Assembly: GCA_934045905.1 (NCBI GenBank)
Contig: OW203766.1
Coordinates: 13,944,309-14,008,308 of the forward strand
DNA: 64,000 nucleotides
Source: Leuctra nigra
Lineage: Eukaryota > Arthropoda > Insecta > Plecoptera > Leuctridae
Direction: 5' to 3'
Numbering within the stretch: position 1 is the first letter of the stretch; each line of letters begins with the position of its first letter. A program made the position numbers and the translations under genes. Below the pieces are notes generated by a model, which worked only from the letters and a program-made list of their open reading frames with translations, was not told where the DNA came from and did not search any database. This document shows, piece by piece, positions 10,732 through 22,161 of the stretch.

Positions 10732-11681
10732 TTGAGCGAGCGAAGCGAGCGTCTCCTTTTGACTCTGTTGACACGGACCTCCGTTTTTTTGTTTTTGTTT
10801 TGTTTTTGTTTTTGGCTGTTGACTGGAGCAATAGAAGTCGCACCGTTTCACCGATCGATCTGAAATTTTGCACACATGTAGAGACAACCTTCTCTGTTTG
10901 CTGACCCCAATTTTTTTTGAAATCCATCAATTGGTTAAAATTTAAATAAACATCTCCTGATAGGCTAAAAAATGAAAATGGTCTTCGATAAATGTGATCA
11001 AACTCATATTTTGCATGGTCATTAAGACCAACATTGCCTCTTATTTCGCAAATTTTCAGACAAATCCTCCCATTGGTTAAAATTTAAAAAAAAATATCAT
11101 TTGATTATTGAAATTTAAACTAGAACCGTTTGACCGATCAACTTAAAACTTTGCACGGTAATTGGGACCAACATTATCTGTACTTTTAACAATTTTCAGA
11201 CTAATCTGTGTGTAATTCCAAAAGTTATTGACAGTTTAGGGACATTTTGCGTTTGGCTGTCAAATTTCTCGATTTTCATATTTCACGGCATCTTCGAATC
11301 TTCAGTCCAAGGTAGTCAGAGCAGAAACTTTCAAACATATATGAAACTGATGACCTTTCAACAGATCGATCTAATATTGGGTTCACACACTTATATCATA
11401 TGAGTGGTCCCAGGTATATTTTTTGAACGAGATCCTGTGATTTTTGAAAATTAACAAGGAACCGTTCAATCATAAAGGTTCAATCGATCAACTTAAAACT
11501 TTGCATGGTTATTGGGACCAATATTTTAGGAATTGTTGGAGATTTTCATACAAGTCTGTGACGAAATTCAAGAATTATTGGCTTTAAAAGGACATTTTCG
11601 ATAGGTAGACAAAATTTCGGTTAGAGGTGTTGCGCGTATCCGTGCTCGCTCATCAACGCGTTACTCAGAGCGTTTTCCTAG
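10732..11681 (+). mobile_element. Helitron-like element E1, copy 1
   Basis: Begins TTGAGCGAGCGAAGCGAGCG and ends ATCAACGCGTT...AGAGCGTTTTCCTAG followed by T. The 3' CTAG, the following host T, and a short AACGC/GCGTT hairpin before the end fit a Helitron 3' terminus, but the 5' TT is not the canonical TC. GAGCGAGC near the start and GCTCGCTC near the end form subterminal inverted repeats. Inside are about four diverged copies of a GATCAACTTAAAACTTTGCA-type unit followed by GGGACCAACATT. No protein frame survives. Confidence 0.7.
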
Positions 11682-13305
11682 TTTAAAAAAAAATTGCATT
11701 TTGTGGATTCTTAAATGTTTACAAAAAATTGTAGTTGACAATTGACCAAAAAGGTATTTGTCAAAACCCATCCCTAGATATGTGATGTAACAGGCATGTA
11801 AGCATATTTTGTTTGTAACCTACACATTGATGGACCAACGTGGAACTTAAGTCCAACTAACTCTAAGACCGAGCTACAGAATGGTTGTTGTTTTGTCTGA
11901 GAATCTCTCTGATGAGTTCACAATGATCGGCGAATTCATCCTCGGCGATACGATCTCGCTGGCTCAGTCGGAGGCGCAACAATGGCAGTTCTTCTTATCC
12001 CTCCACGTCAGTCACGACGCTAGCGCTAGTGTGTGGGGGTGAAGACACCTGGAGGAGGGGGGGGGGGGGGGGGGAGGGGGGCATGTGTGGGCTAATAGAC
12101 TTATCAGAACAAGCGAACACTCTCAGAGCCACAGATTTATAGACTGAAACTTCGGAAACAATCCATTCTAGAGGAGATTGTGTGGGGGACAAGACTGGAC
12201 AGGGTCGTTTGCGTTTCAAGGGCAGTTACGGGTGCCATCAGGAATATTGTCAGGGGGTGGGGCAATCTCCCCCGTGCCTCCGCTCATGCTAGCTTCTTTG
12301 ATAGTAGTTAGGTAAAGAATTCGGGAATTGTGGTGTATTACCATTATATACTGCGGCTTTGCTTTAAAAAAACTGCTGTTAATGTAGTCAGAGATTTGCT
12401 TAAACTGAGGAAATAAGCTCCGGAATTAAATTGCAGTTTATAATAGTACTACACTGAGTTATCTGAAGTGGAGTTTAAGCTAACCCTAGCTTAAACTAAT
12501 GGTAATACCGGCCGTTATATTTAGTTTAATTTTCTATTACCTACCGTCGTTATTTTACAATGAAAAGAAACTACTAAAACTAATACTAAAGTTTTCAATA
12601 AATGAGTCAATGTTAGGATTCAAAACCCAATCAACAGGAAAACTAACTGTATTCATTAATATAATTATCTTAGATTGAAGATTATACCTCGAAGGTGCGG
12701 AAACAACGTTGCTTGAATTAGATAAAAGTTTGCCTACTTTATTATTCTTGAAATAGACATTGGAGAAACAAAGATGCAATGGGTTATGAATAATTAGTCA
12801 AGTTACATTAAATCATGGTTGGAAGGTGGGAAATATGAAAATAATCTTATTTACATACAAAATGCATTGGTTTTATCAAAGGCTAATATTCTTAGAATGC
12901 CAAAAAGTTGCCCACAGTATAAATTGCAACTAGTTTCACATCCAAGAAATCGTCGAATAAGGAAAAAGTCCGATTTGATAGTTGAATAAATTAGCATCAG
13001 CTGCGTTTGATTTGTGCAAATGATTGCATCTAAAAAAATCCAACCACATCGAAGGTGAATTTTTTGCTTGAATTCTCGTTTCATCCAAGATGCATGCAGA
13101 GGACTGCCTCGCGTGCACTTACATGCGCGTCTGTGATGGAAGTTGTCAGACTTGTGCGCACCCCGTCGAGAGAGTTCGACCTAATTCTGCAACATCGCAT
13201 GTGGAACCATCAAATATCCGACTAACGAGCCACTTCCTCTCTCATCTCGTCGTGGTCCGGCTTGACCGCTTCTCCAGCATCACGCGTACATCACGTATCA
13301 CGCAC
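11682..13305. other. Intergenic, G-run, nothing recognised
   Basis: 11876-12000 is somewhat GC-rich but without a convincing frame. A long G-run lies at about 12057-12079. CAGGGGGTGGGGCAA at 12250 looks like a hAT-type end, but no partner was found. Nothing else was recognised up to the minisatellite. Confidence 0.4.
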
Positions 13306-13945
13306 AAGTACCTTGGAGGGTCAGCACAGGGTCTGGCTAGTACCTTGGAGGGTCAGTACAGGGTCTGGCTAGTACTTTGGAGGGTCAGCACAGGGTCTGA
13401 CTAGTACCTTGGAGGGTCAGTACAGGGTCTGGCTAGTACCTTGGAGGGTCAGCACAGGGTCTGACTAGTACCTTGGAGGGTCAGTACAGGGTCTGGCTAG
13501 TACTTTGGAGGGTCAGCACAAAGTCTGTCAAGTACCTTGGAGGGTCAGCACAGGGTCTGACTAGTACTTTGGAGGGTCAGCACAGAGTCTGTCAAGTATC
13601 TTGGAGGGTCAGCACAGGGTCTGGCTAGTACTTTGGAGGGTCAGCACAAAGTCTGTCAAGTACCTTGGAGGGTCAGCACAGGGTCTGCCAAGTACTTTGG
13701 ATGGTCAGTACAGAGTCTGTCAAGTACCTTGGAGGGTCAGCACAGGGTCTGACAAGTACCTTGGAGGGTCAGCACAGGGTCTGCCAAGTACTTTGGATGG
13801 TCAGTACAGAGTCTGTCAAGTACCTTGGAGGGTCAGCACAGGGTCTGACAAGTACCTTGGAGGGTCAGCACAGGGTCTGACAAGTACCTTGGAGGGTCAG
13901 CACAGGGTCTGACTAGTACCTTGGAGGGTCAGCACAGGGTCTGCA
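13306..13945. repeat. 32-base minisatellite with higher-order structure
   Basis: About 20 head-to-tail copies of a 32-base unit, CTTGGAGGGTCAGCACAGGG plus TCTGRCTAGTAC. Variants alternate (TTTGGATGG, AGAGTCTGTCAAG). From about 13665 a three-unit block of 96 bases is repeated, showing that later rounds duplicated several units at once. Because 32 is not a multiple of 3, the open frames across it cycle through all three frames and are not a protein. Confidence 0.95.
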
Positions 13946-14022
13946 TAGCAGTTGAGAAAATACATCGTAATTATGTAAATTTGTTTAAATATTTTTTCAA
14001 TTTTTGTTCTGCGACTTGTCTA

Positions 14023-14229
14023 AAGGTGGATTCACACGGCCGTTTCAAACTTCCCAAGTTTGCTCAAGTTCCGAATCGCCGTTCCAAAAAAACCCGTGTG
14101 AACTATAAAAGTTTGGAACTCAATCTTCGCAGTTCGAATCTTTTCATAGTTCACACGGGAGTTTTTGGAACGGCGATTCGGAACTTCGGAAAACTTGGGA
14201 AGTTCGGAACGGCCGTGTGAATCCACCTT
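14023..14229. mobile_element. Palindromic MITE flanked by TA
   Basis: A near-perfect palindrome of about 207 bases. It starts AAGGTGGATTCACACGG and ends CCGTGTGAATCCACCTT, and GGAACGGCGATTCGGAACTT mirrors the other half. TA sits on both sides (14021-14022 and 14230-14231), consistent with a TA target duplication as in Tc1/mariner-type MITEs; a 3-base duplication cannot be excluded. RNA from it would fold into one long hairpin. Confidence 0.85.
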
Positions 14230-14238
14230 TATAGCTAA

Positions 14239-14360
14239 TAGCAATGGACGAATGATTTTGATGTTGAAGATTAGGATAGGATGGACGGTGGAAGGAGGCG
14301 GCTGTGGCCTATTAGTAGAGAACCTTCCCAGGATTAGCCTATCATTTGAGGGAAACAAGG
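14239..14360 (-). mobile_element. SINE fragment
   Basis: GGTGGAAGGAGGCGGCTGTG followed by GCCTATTAGTAGAGAACCTTCCCAG matches the body of the SINE at 28450-28690. The tRNA-like head is missing. Confidence 0.65.
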
Positions 14361-15760
14361 AAAATGTTTCCAAAAACGTTTTGTTTTGCAACGTGTTGCC
14401 GATATGTTATCTGGCTATCAGATGTAAAAGGAAATTGGTACCTATAAATCTCATTTTTGCATATAATATGCAGATTTTACTTATATAATAAAATATGCTT
14501 AAACTTTGTTAAATTACAACTTGATTGGACATACCAATCATTTTTTATATTTGTATTTCAGACGAATCAGAAGAACGGTCATCGGGTGAAACATAGACGA
14601 GTGTCAAAAGTGTCAAATGAAGACGCTGTAATTATCGTGAAAATGCAACGTGAACCAATAACGAAGAAGATTTCATCTCCGCACAGCCGCCAACCGCAAT
14701 TGCCATAGCAAAAAAGCTCTTCGCAACAAGCTTGTTTTTTCCTTCCTAAGTGCAATCAAAATCATTTGCGGTGGCGGTATGATTACTAAACAATCGTAAG
14801 AATTCCTTACGCCTTGTCTATTTTCTGATATTGCATTTTACATCGATGATATTTGAAGGTGTAAAATTTGAACAGATGTTTATATCTCCACTTTACTCTT
14901 CTGAAGAACCTGATTTGCTGCAGGAAATATTGCAATAGAAAAATAACGGTTCCTAATAGTCGACGATTTCCAAGGAAAAGATTATGTGATGTTTTGCTCT
15001 GTTATTACGACTTGGGATTTAACTGCGACTGGATTTTAATTAGATTTCGTGTTTTAAACTGCACAATCCTGAGGGAGAGAAATGCGATTAGCAGAAACGA
15101 TTCCTCTGATTTTAGAAAATCTCAACTAACACGAGATTCAACTGAAGGTTTTTATAATGCTAAGAATAGGATACTGAGGATTCGTGAGAATACTTTCTGA
15201 ACTTTGACGCGGCAAGGGGAGAAGTATAATGCAATCAGTAAGATTTAAAAAATTATAATGATTGCTTTCTCTATTACATTTTCTACAGTAATACCAGATA
15301 CCTATTCTTGTAATATTCTATTGCAATAATTAATTGTTTTGAACCCAAAGTGTTAATTTTATTAGAATTCGTTATTTATGTAAAAATTAAACATTCTGGA
15401 GATGGGGTTTAGTCCCAAACGCTCTTTATGAACTACGCTTTCTGGGAATCACTTTCCCCTTCATATAATTTTCGTGTTAGAATTGCACCCATTTTTTAAT
15501 ATTGTGACCCCCCTCCCCCTACCCCCAGTCCCTAGTTAGTGAGACTCTATGTGCCCATTCCTCTAATTGGTCGAAAAGTGAAATTACTTGGAACATCAGA
15601 CACATTTTTCGTGAAAAGAAGTCACTAACATACAGCAGTTTATCTCCAGAAGAAAACCCGAGAATGGCGAATAGCTTCAAAATTGCAACAAATGCATTCA
15701 ATATTTTGTACTTCTGACGTTCGCCCTCAAATAATCGATTGTCCACAGTACATTTTCTAC
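14361..15760. other. Intergenic, nothing recognised
   Basis: AT-rich. A 110-codon frame at 14868-15200 is basic and has no recognised domain. C-rich runs lie near 15509-15530. No terminal repeats were identified. Confidence 0.4.
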
Positions 15761-15768
15761 AAATCAAG

Positions 15769-16356
15769 CAGTGTTGAATCCAGGCATACCTCGGGGGAGG
15801 GGGGGGGGCAGTGCCCCCCCCCCCCCCCCCGAGGTATGCATGTGCCCCCCCCCCGGCACAAATCTATTCAAAATACCTTCAAAATAATATGTGAAAAAAA
15901 CACGTAAAAATAGACGGATCATGTCAAAAACCTTCCAAAACGGTTAGAATTGAGTAAAAATTCAAAACAAAAATCCGGGGCTATGCGCCCCGGACATGCA
16001 TATCCTGATAAGTTCAATAAATTTACCTATTATTAAATCTCTTGGACCATTTTTTGGATATTTTGAAATTTATAATTCCCCAAAATAGCTATACACTGTG
16101 ATTCAAAATTGTACCTAAACGAATGGCCTTGATCAAAAAAATTCTCGGAGGCTATGCCCCCGAACCCCCTGTTTTCCACTGTGACTTTTCAAAAGATATT
16201 ACGTATAATAATTGCTTTGTGCTTTGTACAACTACAAGCATATTCATAAATTAATCCCCCCCCCCCCCCCCCCAACATCAAAAAAGTACCCCCAAAAAAT
16301 GCCACCCCCAACTATTCAAGTGCCCCTCCCGAGAAAAATGTCTGGATTCAACACTG
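15769..16356. mobile_element. hAT-like MITE with 8-base target duplication
   Basis: Begins CAGTGTTGAATCCAG and ends CTGGATTCAACACTG, a perfect 15-base terminal inverted repeat. AAATCAAG flanks both sides (15761-15768 and 16357-16364). Subterminal G- and C-runs are themselves inverted. Inner phrases of the type GATCAAAAAAATTCTCGG / GCCCCCGAACCCC also occur, in reverse, in 48691-49082, so the two are related. Confidence 0.9.
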
Positions 16357-16364
16357 AAATCAAG

Positions 16365-18562
16365 CATTCTCGGGCTTCATCGTCTTGGCAAATAAAAGCT
16401 AAACGTCAAAATATAGTGATCACGGGATAGCACAGTGCACACTAGCCAAAACGGCTTCATGAGTATAAAAGCTGTTTTGGCTCACATTATAGAGAACGTT
16501 TTTAGCAAAATGTAAAGTGCAAAAATAAGTTTAGCCATTTTGGAGCGGTCTGCGATTCAAGCTTTGGCCATTATGGAAAAGGAAATGAATTATGGCTGTT
16601 ATGTCTGTGTCATTTGGAAAACTCCCGTGATTTTCTATCATCTTCATTGTGGATCTATGAAATGGCTGATAATCGTATCATCGGTTTCCACGACTCTCAT
16701 CACCGTATTATGATCTTGTTACTGCAATTATCTCATTATTATCTGCATGATGCAAACAGGTAATAGTCGTCGTGTAATTATGTGATTGCATGCTAGATTA
16801 CACCTGTGTTATTAGAAGACAATTATATACTTGTAATCAATCATCTGCAGACTTTGATTTTATTGTCGAGGAGCAAAATGTAATGAAAAGAGAGAAGATT
16901 TGTTATAGCAAGAACAGAGACATTACACGCATTGTGGGTAAACAATAATATACTTTAACATTGTAAAAATATATAAAACATAATGTTAACTGCTTAAAAT
17001 TAATTGCATAACTTTTATTTCATGGTAAAAGTAGGTACAGTCATTGGTTTAAATAAACTATAACCTTCCTCTGGTTTTTACTAAAATTCTGGGTACGCCT
17101 TTAAGAAAAGTTTTTGTGGATAAGTTCAATGAGATTTTTTTAAAATTACATCAATTTAAACCAAACACTCAAGGACGTGAATATACAATAGACTGAATGA
17201 AAAGTGTGATATTGCAAAAAAAATGCTAAATTTATGAAATTGAAATCTTATAAGTACAAACTGTTTTTTGTAGGTCCTTGTAGAAAAACAAGTTTTTGTA
17301 TTTTTTGTTGCCTATTTTACCCAAAAATGCTTCAATTATGTATACCAATAACCATGGTCATCCCAGGAATTTTACTGCAATTAACTAAATCGAAAACTAT
17401 AAGAAAAGAAGTGTAGCAATTCTCCAAATTCCATAGTCATATTTTTCACTTTGTAACCGAGTAGCTTCCAAATTCCAACGTTTTCATCAGGACAAGCAAA
17501 ATCGTCCGCCTTATGAAATTGAGCAATTTAAATTTTACAAACAAAAAATACATGATTACATTAGATCAATTTTCCTTTCGGTAGATGAAAAGAATTTGAG
17601 ACACATCATTAAAAAGCCTGTGAAATTATCTAGGGTGGAAGGCATTTTGTGTTATATTGTGATGTTGCTTAAAAAAACTGGACTAGGTAGATAATCAAAT
17701 TGACTTTAAGTGATCACACGCAGCAATTTGAAATGTCGTAAAGAATTGATCAGTAGAATTATTCTAATAGTCCAATCTCCATGCTGTTCTAGAAACTCTA
17801 TTTCTTCGTCTGAGTCTTCATTTCCTTCGGCTAGCAAATGTGTGTAAACTGCTGCATCCTGTAACGCTAAGCATGATTATTATCTTAAATTCACATCATC
17901 TGGGTGGCGTGTGAACGCTGCAAAGAACATACATAATGTGAACAAATGACCTCTCTCACCTAACGAATCACTTTGCATGCAAATATTCACTGAGCATGCG
18001 CAAACATGGTAGTGCAGTAAGTTTGATATTTTATCACATGGGTGAGCCACAATCGCATAGGTTGTATTTTCACTAAACATAAATAAAAATGGAAATTTGT
18101 ATCTCCATAACGAAAACACTTTGAAAAAATTATGAATTCATGTAGAATAAAATGTAAAATTCGTGGGGCTTAATGTAGATGAATTTTATTGAAATTTAAA
18201 AAAAAATCAAAACTTACGGTTCGATTTTTTTTCGAAAGAGTTTATTGCTATCCAGTTCGTTTGCCCAATGATTTCTAGCAAGATTGGTCCCTTGGTTTCA
18301 CAGGAAAATACTGATTTAAATAGGAGTTTGAAAATTGATGTAAATTTCATGATCACATGTAATTGCATGGAAAATAATTCTTCTAAATTATGACTTTTAC
18401 TACGAATATTACTATTTTCACAATATAATTTTATTTTTTATTAAAATATATTTTTTACAACTAATTGCATCAAAAATTGATATAGGAGATACGAAGTGTT
18501 CAACATCCTTCGTATATTCGTTTTGCATCACACCACAAGCTGGTTTTCGTAGTTTTATTTAA
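16365..18562. other. Intergenic, nothing recognised
   Basis: Very AT-rich unique-looking DNA. No gene, repeat end or structured RNA recognised. Short open frames (17234-17416 and 17880-18119) lack support. Confidence 0.45.
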
Positions 18563-19193
18563 CTAGGAAAACGCTCAGTGTAACGCGTTGGTGAGCGAGC
18601 ACGGGGACGTGCAAATTCTCGAACCGGAAATGCGTACACAAGCACAGAAAACATATACATCCATATTGAATTGAAATATGATCACTCAATCAACACAACA
18701 TAATATGCTTTTCATTGAAACTTGAAAATAACATCTAAGCATCCTGGTAAATATAGCAAATCAGATGCAATTCAACTGGCACTGGAAAACATTCATTTTG
18801 ATACTTCATTACTGACAGATATGAAAAATGTTAATAAGTTCATACGTTCTTAACTGATTGGGATGAAATTTTGTAAAATAAGAGACAATGTTGGTCTTAA
18901 TAATCATGCAAAATATGAGTTTGATCTGAATTATCGAAGACCGTTTTCATTTTTCAGCCTATCAGGAGATATTTATTTAAATTTTAACCAATGAATGGAT
19001 TTCAAAAAAATTATAGTCTTCAAACAGAGAAGGCTGGCTTTACATGTGTGCAAAATTTCAGATCGATAGGTGAAACAGTGCGACCTGTGTATCGTCTATT
19101 AACAGACAAAAACAAAAACAAAAACAAAAACAAAAAAATAACAGAAGTCCGTGCTAAAAGAGCCAAAAGGAGACGCTCGCTTCGCTCGCTCAA
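18563..19193 (-). mobile_element. Helitron-like element E1, copy 2 (short)
   Basis: Reverse orientation: begins CTAGGAAAACGCTCAGTG after a host A and ends CGCTCGCTTCGCTCGCTCAA. About 630 bases long, so internally deleted relative to the ~950-1010-base copies. It retains the module GATCTGAAATTTTGCACACATGT (as its complement) near the 5' end. Confidence 0.75.
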
Positions 19194-20374
19194 TAAAATA
19201 ACCAAATGCAGCGTAGAGTTCTGGACTGCACACATTTGTTCTTGCGTTTAATATTTGCATTGTCTAAGCACTTTCTGTCACTCTTTCGGCAATCTGTATT
19301 GCAAACCAGCGACTGATATTGACACACACGTGCCTTTACGATGTCTAGACATAATATTTGAAGTCCTGAGACGGGAAAAAAACCCGTGCACACTGAGCTG
19401 CAATTTATACGTTTGCATTTTATTATTTAACATCTTTTCATCTAAATTGGAGAGCCCGCTGTAAAACGGCTTCAGGTTTTCGTTCATCATTTACATTAAT
19501 GGCGGCAAAAACCATTCACAAAGAGAGAAAAAATCCGCCAAATAAATAAATATAAAAATATATTGTTCCTGAATCCTTTTATTTTTCTCATTTCCATATA
19601 CCTACCGTGAGTTACCTTGTATCCTATAAGAAGAAAGATGCATACTAAATAACGTTAATGGATTTTCATCAAATGACATATCCAATAAATTTAAGTTGAC
19701 ATATCAACTAAAAACTAAATGAAAAAAGTGTGTAGCCGCTGTGTGATTTGTTTGAGTTGACTCAGCATGTGTTGGCATGGCAACCTGTTCTCGGACCTGG
19801 AGCTCTGTGCTCAGGTGGCTCTAGAGCTCCTGTCAAGAGCTCTACAAGCTAATAGGCTAATTATACGTTATCTTGGTGACTATTGGCTACTTATCTTGGA
19901 GATAGAGTAAATGATAGAAATCAAATGTTGGACTATTCTTGTAAAAAAAATAATTTTCAAACTTGTAATTCGGATTTTGTAGAGTTTATAAACGAGACTA
20001 CATCTGGGTTATTTCGCGATTATGAACCGGAACTGGAATAGGAACCTAAAATTAACTTTTAGGCAGTGCAGGAACCAGCATTCAGAATAAAAGTTCTTTA
20101 AAAAACTAATTTCATCAAATTTTTTCTTCATGCCAATCTAAAATTTTCAAAGTTCAATGTTTTAAATAAATTCACACTGAGTCAATCAATGTTAGACATT
20201 TCTTACCTAATCTGCTTTGCCTGTAAGTTCCAAAAAGTATATTTAAAATTTAATTTAAATATGGGTATAATTTAATAAATTCAATTTATTTTTTAGGGAA
20301 CATGGAACATGGAACCGGAACTTATATTTATAAAATGGAACCGGAACCGAAATGATTTGGGCTCCTGATTCGAA
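19194..20374. other. Intergenic with one X-box-like site
   Basis: No gene recognised. TGACTCAGCA (AP-1/MARE-like, 19758-19767) lies just before GTTGGCATGGCAAC (19771-19784), one base from a perfect RFX X-box. The rest is AT-rich with no repeat ends found. Confidence 0.4.
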
Positions 20375-20485
20375 TGATTGAGGAAAATGATGATTATGAC
20401 GAAAGGCACCTTCCCAGAATTAGCCGTTTTGAGTCACGAACTTCTGCGTAAGGAAGATCGGAAGCTGGAATCGAATCCGGGACAA
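20375..20485 (-). mobile_element. SINE fragment
   Basis: GGCACCTTCCCAGAATTAGCC through TGGAATCGAATCCGGGAC matches the tRNA-proximal half of the SINE family; the 3' tail is lost. Confidence 0.6.
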
Positions 20486-20878
20486 CGGGATAACAACAAA
20501 AACTAAACTTAGTAGAAGTCTTCACACATTGCACATCTTTCACATCTTCACATCCGACGAAACATTATGACATATCTCTCATCTGGTGATTTTGTCAACT
20601 ACTTTATATGACATCATGGCATTTAATGTAATCTCGGATTTGCAATTACTGGATTTTCACAATAAATTTGCGATCTGGGGAACATAATGAGGGGTTAGAT
20701 GAAAAACAATGCCGCCTCCGCTTTGCTAGTTTGGAGCAAACCAGGAAAACCAGTCACATTTCCTATTCAAATAGACCACTGTTTTCCTCCACGTTTTTAA
20801 AGGGAATAAACATTTTTTTCTGCCACTTTAATATTTTTGTATGTTTTGTTTCATAGATAATAAGTCTGGATGTAGATG

Positions 20879-21235
20879 CAATAATTCTCTCTTTTGAACG
20901 TTTCACTATTTTATTTAAAATCTCAATATTTCACCTGGGACCGTATTCTAGAACATATTCCCAATTCCATTCCTGATGGAATCCGGTCACGGCCATATGG
21001 ATTAACATTGCACCGAATCAGATTCCATCAGAATTGGGAATTAAAATGTTCTAGAATACGGCCCCTGCTTTACAGTAGGCTTCATCACGAGCTCCTGATC
21101 AACTTCTGATCAACCCCTTCATCAACTCCTGATCAACGCCTTCATCAACTCCTGATAAAGCCTACTGTAAAGCAGGTGGAATATTGAGATTTTAAATAAT
21201 TATAGTTTGTGAAACGTTCAAAAGAGAGAATTATT
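20879..21235. repeat. Nested palindrome (three inverted repeats)
   Basis: Outer arms at about 20880-20938 and 21174-21233 pair with each other (ATAATTCTCTCTTTTGAACG against CGTTCAAAAGAGAGAATTAT). Between them lie a MITE with ends GACCGTATTCTAGAACAT / ATGTTCTAGAATACGGCC (about 20938-21064) and a second palindrome bounded by TGCTTTACAGTAGGCT / AGCCTACTGTAAAGCA (about 21067-21175) holding short CTCCTGATCAAC repeats. The E1 copy at 21237 starts right next to it. Confidence 0.85.
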
Positions 21236-21236
21236 T

Positions 21237-22161
21237 TTGAGCGAGCGTAGCGAGCGTCACCACGGTACTCTTATAGCACTTTCTCTGTGTGTTTTTTTTT
21301 TGTTTGTTTGTATTTTTTTTTGTGGTCACACCCCAGGTCAAACCGCTCAAGCAATCAATCTGAAATTTTGTACACATACTAACGTACTCTATGCGGTCCC
21401 TGGGATCGTTTTTGAACGGGATCCCGTGATTGGTTCAAATTTTAAAAAAATTATCTTTCGATTGGTTTGTTTTATCAATTTGAAATTTTGACAAGTCATT
21501 ACCACTAACATTTTACCCAATCATACAAAGTTTCAGCCAAATCCTTTCATTGGTTAAAATTTTAAAAAATCTTTTATATGATTTTTGAAATTTAAACTGG
21601 AACCGATTGAGCGATTAACTTAAAACTTTGCATGGTCATTGGGACCAACATTATCTGTATTTTTGACAATTTTCAGACTTATCTGTGTTTAAATCCAAAA
21701 GTTATTGACATTTTACTGACATTTTGCGTGTTATCTGTCAAATTTCTCGAAAATGTTGATCACGGCTACTTCGACTCTTTATAGTTCCAAGGTAGTTAGA
21801 GCAGAAACTTTCAAAAGTATGAAACTGATATGACCGTTCAACAGATCGTCTAATATTGTGTAAGTACACACACTTTTATCATATGAGTGGTCCCAGGTAT
21901 ATTTTTTTAAATATATCCTATTATTTTTGAATTTTAACAAGGAACATTTTAATCATAAAGGTTCAATCGATCAACTTTAAACTTTGCATGGCTATTGGGA
22001 CTAATACTTTAGGAATATTTGGAGATTTTTATACCTACAAGTCTGACGAATTTCAAGAATTATTGGCTTTTAATGATATTTTCGATCGACATATTTTCGA
22101 TTCGAGGTGTTGCGCGTGTCCGTGCTCGCTCATCAACGCGTTATACAGAGCGTTTCCCTAG
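21237..22161 (+). mobile_element. Helitron-like element E1, copy 3
   Basis: Starts TTGAGCGAGCGTAGCGAGCG and ends ACGCGTTATACAGAGCGTTT followed by CCCTAG and host T. The interior runs parallel to 10732-11681. The 5' third matches the GCGTCACCACGGTACTC subfamily also seen at 29971 and 31010. No coding frame remains; a 84-codon frame at its start is repeat translation. Confidence 0.75.

Noticed and set aside
12250..12264. CAGGGGGTGGGGCAA as a hAT terminus
   Set aside because: No matching inverted end or 8-base duplication was found nearby.
13306..13945. Possible CRISPR array (32-base repeats)
   Set aside because: Units are contiguous with no unique spacers, and the genome is eukaryotic; it is a minisatellite.
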